Notes under the pieces: model-generated
Database searches by the model: none
Told to the model about the DNA's origin: nothing
The model's input: only the letters and a program-made list of their open reading frames with translations
Source: JBDXHU01 sp039989475
GTDB taxonomy: Bacteria > Pseudomonadota > Gammaproteobacteria > Pseudomonadales > Halieaceae
Direction of reading: 5' to 3'
DNA: 64,000 bases
Assembly (NCBI GenBank): GCA_039989475.1
Contig: JBDXHU010000009.1
Span: 682,001 to 746,000 of the forward strand
Position numbers and translations under genes: made by a program
Shown here: piece by piece, positions 59,419-64,000 of the stretch
How positions within the stretch are numbered: the first letter of the stretch is position 1
Layout of the letters: each line of letters opens with the position of its first letter

Positions 59419-60124
59419 TATGGCTGCGCAGGGCCTGCAGGTCGGCCCAGGCCTGTGCTTTCAAAGCGGGATTACGCAACATCTGCCAGCCGCTGACGGT
59501 AGGCAATTGCTGCCGTTCTCCCAGGCAGGCCGGATCGAACCAGGGCTGGTCAATATCACCCAGCAGGATCACAGCGCGCGGCTGGCAACGCTCCAGGCGA
59601 TTGCTGAGGTAACCCAGCACGGCACCCCGTGCAGCCTCCGTACCCTGTTCGAGATGACTGCTGGTATTGAGCGGCCAGTTAAACAGCTCCAGCTCGGGCT
59701 TTTGCTCAGCGAGACCCAGTGCCGCACACATCGCCTGTAGCAGCTGTGAATAGGCATCAGTCACCTCACGACCAAGTGGTACTTCTTCCAGCCAGAAACA
59801 TCCGCCAGCGGCCGTGGCCGCCAGTGAGAACACCGGTATATCACGCCCGGCAGCTGTATTCGCTGGTGCGCGCGGCTGTGGTTTGTCCCTCGCAGTGGGC
59901 GCGAGACTGGCCTTGAGCGCGGCGCTGGCATCCACTTGCGGCGGAGCCTGGGGCGAAACAGCTGTCGGCGGTGGCTGGCTGGGCGCAGCAGCGGATACAG
60001 CGGCCTGTGGACGTCGTATCACGCGCAAGCGACGACTCGGCGCGGCCCCTGGCAGGGCCACGCGCGAAACATAGCTGTCGATGTCCATGGCCTCGAGATA
60101 GGCCAGGCGCTGAAGTTCATTCAT
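59411..60124 (-). CDS. HolD-like protein (DNA polymerase III psi), tentative
   Basis: About 237 residues: MNELQRLAYLEAMDIDSYVS, a Pro/Ala linker (about 30-85) and a folded C-terminal domain with GCFWLEEVPLGREVTDAYSQ, PRAVILLGDIDQPWF and the final LPTVSGWQMLRNPALKAQAW. The last block and the position directly before rimI suit HolD, the psi subunit of the clamp loader, in the longer form of pseudomonads. Sequence conservation in this family is poor, so the name is tentative. A Met three codons upstream is another start. Confidence 0.6.
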   Translation of the reverse strand: MNELQRLAYLEAMDIDSYVSRVALPGAAPSRRLRVIRRPQAAVSAAAPSQPPPTAVSPQAPPQVDASAALKASLAPTARDKPQPRAPANTAAGRDIPVFSLAATAAGGCFWLEEVPLGREVTDAYSQLLQAMCAALGLAEQKPELELFNWPLNTSSHLEQGTEAARGAVLGYLSNRLERCQPRAVILLGDIDQPWFDPACLGERQQLPTVSGWQMLRNPALKAQAWADLQALRSHSG

Positions 60125-60184
60125 AGGGCGCATCTTAGAGCCCACGCCCGGGCATGCCAAGCGCAAATGAACTATGCTTCAGGA

Positions 60185-60724
60185 ATGCGCCAAATACTGT
60201 GTTTGAGCTGCCTGTTACTGTGCCTGCCGGCGCTGTCGACCACGGTCTACAAGTCGGTGGACCAGCACGGCCGGGTAAGCTTCTCCGACCAACCGCCGGT
60301 GGCAGAGGAACTGGTGGCGGTACTGGAATACCGTGAGAGTGCTGCGCAGACCTCGGCGCTGGACAGCGCCCGTATTGAAGCCATGCGCGAAGTGACCGAC
60401 CGCATGGCCGCGGATCGACGCGAGCGCGAGGCCAGCCGGGCCGCCGCTCGTCACAGCCAGACCACCTGGGAAGACCCCGGCTATCAGCCAGAGCCATACT
60501 ATTACGACGACTATTATTATGGCCGGGCCAGTTATTCCGGCTCAGGTCGCTGGCGCCGACGTGGTCCGGGTTTGCGACCACCCCTGGTACACCCACCGCT
60601 GGCAAGGCCGCCAATAGCCCAACGCCCCCTGGTTCATACCCGGAGATTCGCCGGTTCCTATCCGGCCAAGCTGGTGCGCCAGCATTACAGCAGCGCCGCC
60701 AAACGAGTCTTCTACTCGCAGTAG
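60185..60724 (+). CDS. DUF4124-domain exported protein
   Basis: About 179 residues. A signal peptide (MRQILCLSCLLLCLPALSTT) is followed by a DUF4124 domain (VYKSVDQHGRVSFSDQPP), a charged helix (about 60-95), a Tyr/Asp-rich stretch (YYYDDYYYGR) and a basic Pro/Arg-rich tail. DUF4124 proteins are periplasmic or outer-membrane-associated with unknown function. An ATG six codons upstream (60167) is possible. It is divergent from the holD-like gene. Confidence 0.8.
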   Translation: MRQILCLSCLLLCLPALSTTVYKSVDQHGRVSFSDQPPVAEELVAVLEYRESAAQTSALDSARIEAMREVTDRMAADRREREASRAAARHSQTTWEDPGYQPEPYYYDDYYYGRASYSGSGRWRRRGPGLRPPLVHPPLARPPIAQRPLVHTRRFAGSYPAKLVRQHYSSAAKRVFYSQ

Positions 60725-60737
60725 GCAGGCTTTCTGC

Positions 60738-61601
60738 TCAGATCCAGCACCAGCCGTGACGCTGGAAAAACTTCCAACCGGATTGCACAAACATGGAGAT
60801 ATGCCGCCAGCCCTTACGCGCGGAATAACCGCCGTGGTGAACGATGTGCATAGAGGACAAATAGACCAGGCGACCCATTGGCTGCAAACGCATGGACAGG
60901 TCGAAGTCTTCGAAATACATAAAGAACTTGTCTGAGAAACCACCAACTCCGCGCAGGGCATCGGTGCGCGCACACATACAGCAGCCACTGACCAGCGGCA
61001 CATCGGTCACCGAGCTTTCACTCAGCGAATCCCTGATCTCGTAGCTTTCAAGATAGGGACGAAACCAGGACTGGATGAAGGCGGGGGCAAAACCGCGCAA
61101 ACTGAGCACCAATATGGACGGGTAACGCTTGCACAGGTACTGGACCTGACCCCGCGCGTTGGTGGCTCGCGGGCTCACGATGGCGATGTCCTCATGCCGC
61201 CCCATGTAGTCCAGACCAGAGTAAATTGCATCCTGGGCCAGTTCCACATCGGGGTTCAGAATCAGGTGAAAATCACTATCGGCACGGTCCAGGGCTCGAT
61301 TGTGCGCCGCGCCGTAGCCGATATTGCTGCCGGGGTGCCACACCTCTACCGTGTCAAAACCGTAGGCACTGTCCTCCAGCAGGAGTTGACGCACACGCTC
61401 CTGGTAGCCGGTGTCAGTGGAGTTATCCACCACCAGCAGTTGCACACTCAGTGGCAAATGCTGCTCCGTTGCATACCTGACCGCTCGCTCCAGGCCATCC
61501 AGCGTTTTTCGCAGCAAACTGAAAGAGCTGTTAAAGGTCACCATGGAAACCGACACACGCACGGCGCCGTCCACGGCTGATAATCCCTGGGCTGATTCCA
61601 T
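60738..61601 (-). CDS. Family 2 glycosyltransferase (rhamnosyltransferase-like)
   Basis: 287 residues of the GT-A fold: VSMVTFNSSFSLLRKTLDGL at the start, VQLLVVDNSTDTGY, GSNIGYGAAHNRALDRADS, the donor-binding FHLILNPDVEL and FFMYFEDFDLSMRLQ with the catalytic Glu-Asp. These are features of WbbL/rfbF-type rhamnosyltransferases. It adds a sugar to a surface polysaccharide or lipid-linked oligosaccharide. It is divergent from the sulfotransferase gene and near the MBOAT pair, consistent with a polysaccharide locus continuing beyond the window. Confidence 0.9.
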   Translation of the reverse strand: MESAQGLSAVDGAVRVSVSMVTFNSSFSLLRKTLDGLERAVRYATEQHLPLSVQLLVVDNSTDTGYQERVRQLLLEDSAYGFDTVEVWHPGSNIGYGAAHNRALDRADSDFHLILNPDVELAQDAIYSGLDYMGRHEDIAIVSPRATNARGQVQYLCKRYPSILVLSLRGFAPAFIQSWFRPYLESYEIRDSLSESSVTDVPLVSGCCMCARTDALRGVGGFSDKFFMYFEDFDLSMRLQPMGRLVYLSSMHIVHHGGYSARKGWRHISMFVQSGWKFFQRHGWCWI

Positions 61602-61734
61602 ATTTCAGCGGCCATCAAGCGATAGCTGTGGCCGTCCCTTATTATTTTATAATTCGCCGCCCTGGCTACACGCTTGCAATGGGCGACGGGCGAATATTAC
61701 CATCTGCCACCAGCTATGCGAACCGACAATACCC

Positions 61735-62448
61735 ATGCCTGACGCGCAACACCCGCCGGTTATCTGCATACTCGGCATGCACCGCAGCGGCACCAGCTGC
61801 CTGACCGGTTCACTGCAACAGCTTGGCCTGGTCCTGGGCAAGCATCACACCTGGAATCGTTTCAACCAGAAAGGCAACCGGGAGAACCAGGACATCATCG
61901 CCCTGCACGATCAACTGCTCGCCGCCAGCGAGGGTGCCTGGGACAAGCCGCCCGGGGCCTTAAAGTGGGACAGCGCACAGGAGCTTCAGGCGAGGCAACT
62001 TATCGACAGCTTCCCCGCTGGCAAAACCTGGGGATTCAAGGATCCACGCAGCCTCTTGCTGCTGGAGTTCTGGGATGCGCAGATCGACACGCTGGGCCAT
62101 GTGGGCGTCTTTCGTCACCCCCTGGCAGTGGCGCGCTCCCTGCAACGACGCGCGGCCGGGCAGATCGAGGACGCCAGGGCGATAGAACTCTGGTGCCTGT
62201 ACAATGAACGCCTGCTGGCGCGCTATGAGTCGGCAAAATTCCCGCTACTGAGCTTTGACTGGGACCGGGAGCGGTTCCAGCAGGGCGTGATCGATGCCGC
62301 CGCTGCCATCGGCCTCGATACCAGGCCGCCCCAATCAGCTTTCTACGACTCTTCCCTGATCCATTTCCAAAGCAAGGAAACTGCAAAGCTGCCGAGACGC
62401 GCGGCCGCCCTGTACGATAAACTTTGCGCGGCCAGCGACGCCCGCTAG
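61735..62448 (+). CDS. Sulfotransferase-family protein
   Basis: 237 residues: VICILGMHRSGTSCLTGSLQ (5'-phosphosulfate loop), KTWGFKDPRSLLLLEFW and FRHPLAVARSLQRR (3'-phosphate-binding block). This is the pattern of bacterial sulfotransferases that use PAPS to sulfate carbohydrates or other acceptors. It stands between a glycosyltransferase and an MBOAT gene, so it probably modifies a polysaccharide. The ATG at 61735 is preferred over the long upstream open frame, which runs through the glycosyltransferase promoter. Confidence 0.85.
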   Translation: MPDAQHPPVICILGMHRSGTSCLTGSLQQLGLVLGKHHTWNRFNQKGNRENQDIIALHDQLLAASEGAWDKPPGALKWDSAQELQARQLIDSFPAGKTWGFKDPRSLLLLEFWDAQIDTLGHVGVFRHPLAVARSLQRRAAGQIEDARAIELWCLYNERLLARYESAKFPLLSFDWDRERFQQGVIDAAAAIGLDTRPPQSAFYDSSLIHFQSKETAKLPRRAAALYDKLCAASDAR

Positions 62449-62499
62449 CCAAACTCATGTTCATGGACTGAAGCACGCCAGCACAGAGACAAGCCAGCC

Positions 62500-63933
62500 T
62501 TGCTATTCATATCACACATCTATATCTGCTTGTTCCTGCCCCTGTGCCTGCTGGTGTTTCACCTGTTGGTACGGCATAACCGGCCGACCCTGAGCGTCGC
62601 CTGGCTGGTATCCGCTTCCCTGTTCTTCTACGGCTGGTGGAACCCCCAGTACCTGGTGCTGATCCTGACATCCGTGTTCTTCAACTACGGCATGGGCGAG
62701 CTGATGAGCCGCTACCAGCCGCGCCGCCGCAAGGACCTGCTGCTGATCGCGATTCTCGGCAACGTCGGCTTGCTGGGATATTTCAAATACGCAAACTTCC
62801 TGGTGCTGGCTAGCAACCAGGTGCTGGGCACCAGCTACCACCTCGAGACCATCATCCTGCCGCTGGCGATATCCTTCTTCACGCTGCAGCAAATCGCCTA
62901 TGTAGTCGACGCTTATCGCGGCGATGCAAAACATTACAATTTCCTGCGCTACAGCCTGTTCGTCACCTTCTTCCCGCAATTGATCGCCGGGCCGATTGTT
63001 CACCATCGCAAACTGGTCCCCCAGTTCGCCCCGGACAAACTGCAGCCAGTTAACGCCGACAACCTGGCCCTGGGCCTGAGCATTTTCTTCGCCGGCATGT
63101 TCAAGAAGGTCGCCATTGCCGACCAGCTGATTCCCTGGGTTGCCGCCGTGTACGACGCCCCGGGTGCTGCTATTGGCATCTCCCTGGACTCATGGATCGC
63201 CACGTACGCCTACACCTTCCAGTTGTATTTCGATTTCAGCGGTTACTCGGACATGGCCATAGGCGCGGCCATGATGTTCAACATCAAGTTGCCCATCAAT
63301 TTCAACAGTCCCTATAAAGCGGCCAATATTCGCGAGATATGGCGCCACTGGCACATCACGCTCAGCGATTTCGTCATGCGCTATGTCTACGCACCGCTGG
63401 GCGCGAACAAGCTCGGCCCGGTGCGTGGATACCGCAACCTGTTCATCGCCTTCCTGGTAACCGGCATCTGGCACGGCGCCGGCTGGACCTTTGTTATTTT
63501 TGGCTGCCTGCACGGGCTGGCCGTGATGTTGCACCAGGGCTGGAAGGACCTGGGATTGCGCATGCCAAGGTGGCTGGGCATAGCGCTGACTTTCAATTTC
63601 TGGGCCCTGGCCCTGGTCATTTTCCGGGCACCCAACATGGAGCACGCCCTGCTGATTTACCAGCGCATGTTCAGCCTGGATGTATTTGCGACTCCCGGCT
63701 ATGAACATACTCTGCGGCTGGGCTGGCTGTGCCTGATCCTGGCGGCAGTCTGGTTGGCCCCCAATACCTCGCAAATATTTCGCATAAAGCCCGCGCGCGA
63801 CCTCAAGCCGCGTTGGCAGTGGCAACCCAGCGCGCGTTGGGGGCTGCTCATGGGCGCCATTGCGGTGGTGATGATATTCCGGCCGATCGCATCGCTCACG
63901 GTCGATCAAGCATTTATCTACTTCCAGTTTTGA
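62500..63933 (+). CDS. MBOAT-family O-acyltransferase (AlgI-like), copy 2
   Basis: 477 residues, polytopic, homologous to the protein at 50149-51729 over its whole length: SLFFYGWWNPQYLVLIL, SFFTLQQIAYVVD, FVTFFPQLIAGPIVHHRKLV, DFSGYSDMAIGAAMMFNIKL and TGIWHGAGWTFVIFGCLHGL with the catalytic His. Start TTG at 62500 without a good ribosome site. It is followed directly by the beginning of a signal-anchored protein, repeating the MBOAT-plus-SGNH arrangement. Likely acetylation of a surface polymer. Confidence 0.9.
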   Translation: MLFISHIYICLFLPLCLLVFHLLVRHNRPTLSVAWLVSASLFFYGWWNPQYLVLILTSVFFNYGMGELMSRYQPRRRKDLLLIAILGNVGLLGYFKYANFLVLASNQVLGTSYHLETIILPLAISFFTLQQIAYVVDAYRGDAKHYNFLRYSLFVTFFPQLIAGPIVHHRKLVPQFAPDKLQPVNADNLALGLSIFFAGMFKKVAIADQLIPWVAAVYDAPGAAIGISLDSWIATYAYTFQLYFDFSGYSDMAIGAAMMFNIKLPINFNSPYKAANIREIWRHWHITLSDFVMRYVYAPLGANKLGPVRGYRNLFIAFLVTGIWHGAGWTFVIFGCLHGLAVMLHQGWKDLGLRMPRWLGIALTFNFWALALVIFRAPNMEHALLIYQRMFSLDVFATPGYEHTLRLGWLCLILAAVWLAPNTSQIFRIKPARDLKPRWQWQPSARWGLLMGAIAVVMIFRPIASLTVDQAFIYFQF

Positions 63934-64000
63934 TGATGACCAGACACCCATTCATTCGCAGCTTCTTCGCAATGATCTTGCTGGTACTGGTAGTGCAGGC
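63933..64000 (+). CDS. Start of a membrane-anchored protein (cut by window end)
   Basis: 22 complete codons: MMTRHPFIRSFFAMILLVLV, a signal-anchor sequence, overlapping the MBOAT stop (TGATG). By analogy with 51733-52926 it is probably the SGNH/AlgJ-like partner of the second MBOAT protein. Confidence 0.65.
   Translation, partial: MMTRHPFIRSFFAMILLVLVVQ

Noticed and set aside
1..64000. CRISPR arrays, tRNA or rRNA genes, transposases, integrases
   Set aside because: Looked for in intergenic regions and reading frames; none found. The repeats present are single pairs, not regularly spaced arrays.

Overview
The window looks like a chromosomal segment of a GC-rich marine-type gammaproteobacterium. 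The relationship is inferred from gene content and order (purM-purN, DUF2066, PerM-type permease, hda, bepA, dcd, apbC, metG, rsxABCDGE, rimI), which resembles Pseudomonas and Cellvibrionales/Halieaceae relatives. No rRNA, tRNA, CRISPR array, transposase or integrase was recognised.

Region 1 (about 1-11.0 kb) is an AT-richer defence island. A leftward operon (10782 to 6040) encodes a MORC/MutL-like GHKL ATPase, an SF2 helicase with an Mrr-like nuclease domain, and an MvaI/BcnI-type restriction endonuclease. A DNA cytosine-5 methyltransferase faces it (4260-5918). An intact Vsr mismatch endonuclease, a wrecked second vsr and a KAP-family P-loop NTPase follow. Together they read as a composite restriction-modification system: the methylase marks self DNA, the nuclease, helicase and ATPase attack unmarked DNA, and Vsr repairs T:G mismatches left by deaminated methylcytosine. 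A degraded DbpA-like helicase fragment lies at the left edge, and a 27-bp imperfect repeat brackets the island (44-70 and 10991-11017).

Region 2 (11.0-16.7 kb) holds a secreted protein made of 18-residue repeats, a WYL-domain regulator of the CapW/BrxR kind, a single-gene methyltransferase-HNH nuclease fusion, and a pair of membrane proteins of unknown function.

Region 3 (16.7-23.2 kb) is a run of small, mostly same-strand, mostly unknown genes: zinc-ribbon membrane proteins, a PD-(D/E)XK-like nuclease, two GNAT acetyltransferases and an S41 peptidase. Intergenic stretches show attC-like features. Two 247-bp repeats exactly 4082 bp apart and two copies of a 52-bp hairpin element are interspersed. 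It resembles a decayed integron cassette cluster without its integrase.

Region 4 (23.3-64 kb) is ordinary core genome. It includes a TSUP permease, a pilin, a leucine dehydrogenase and indolepyruvate oxidoreductase operon divergent from an Lrp regulator, a methionine/glutamine transaminase with omega-amidase, and a vWA/membrane protein pair behind two perfect CRP-type sites. OmpA, purine synthesis, periplasmic proteases, metG and the complete rsx (rnf) electron-transport operon follow. Two MBOAT acyltransferase plus SGNH-type gene pairs, with a glycosyltransferase and a sulfotransferase, suggest surface polysaccharide modification. The last gene runs off the window.
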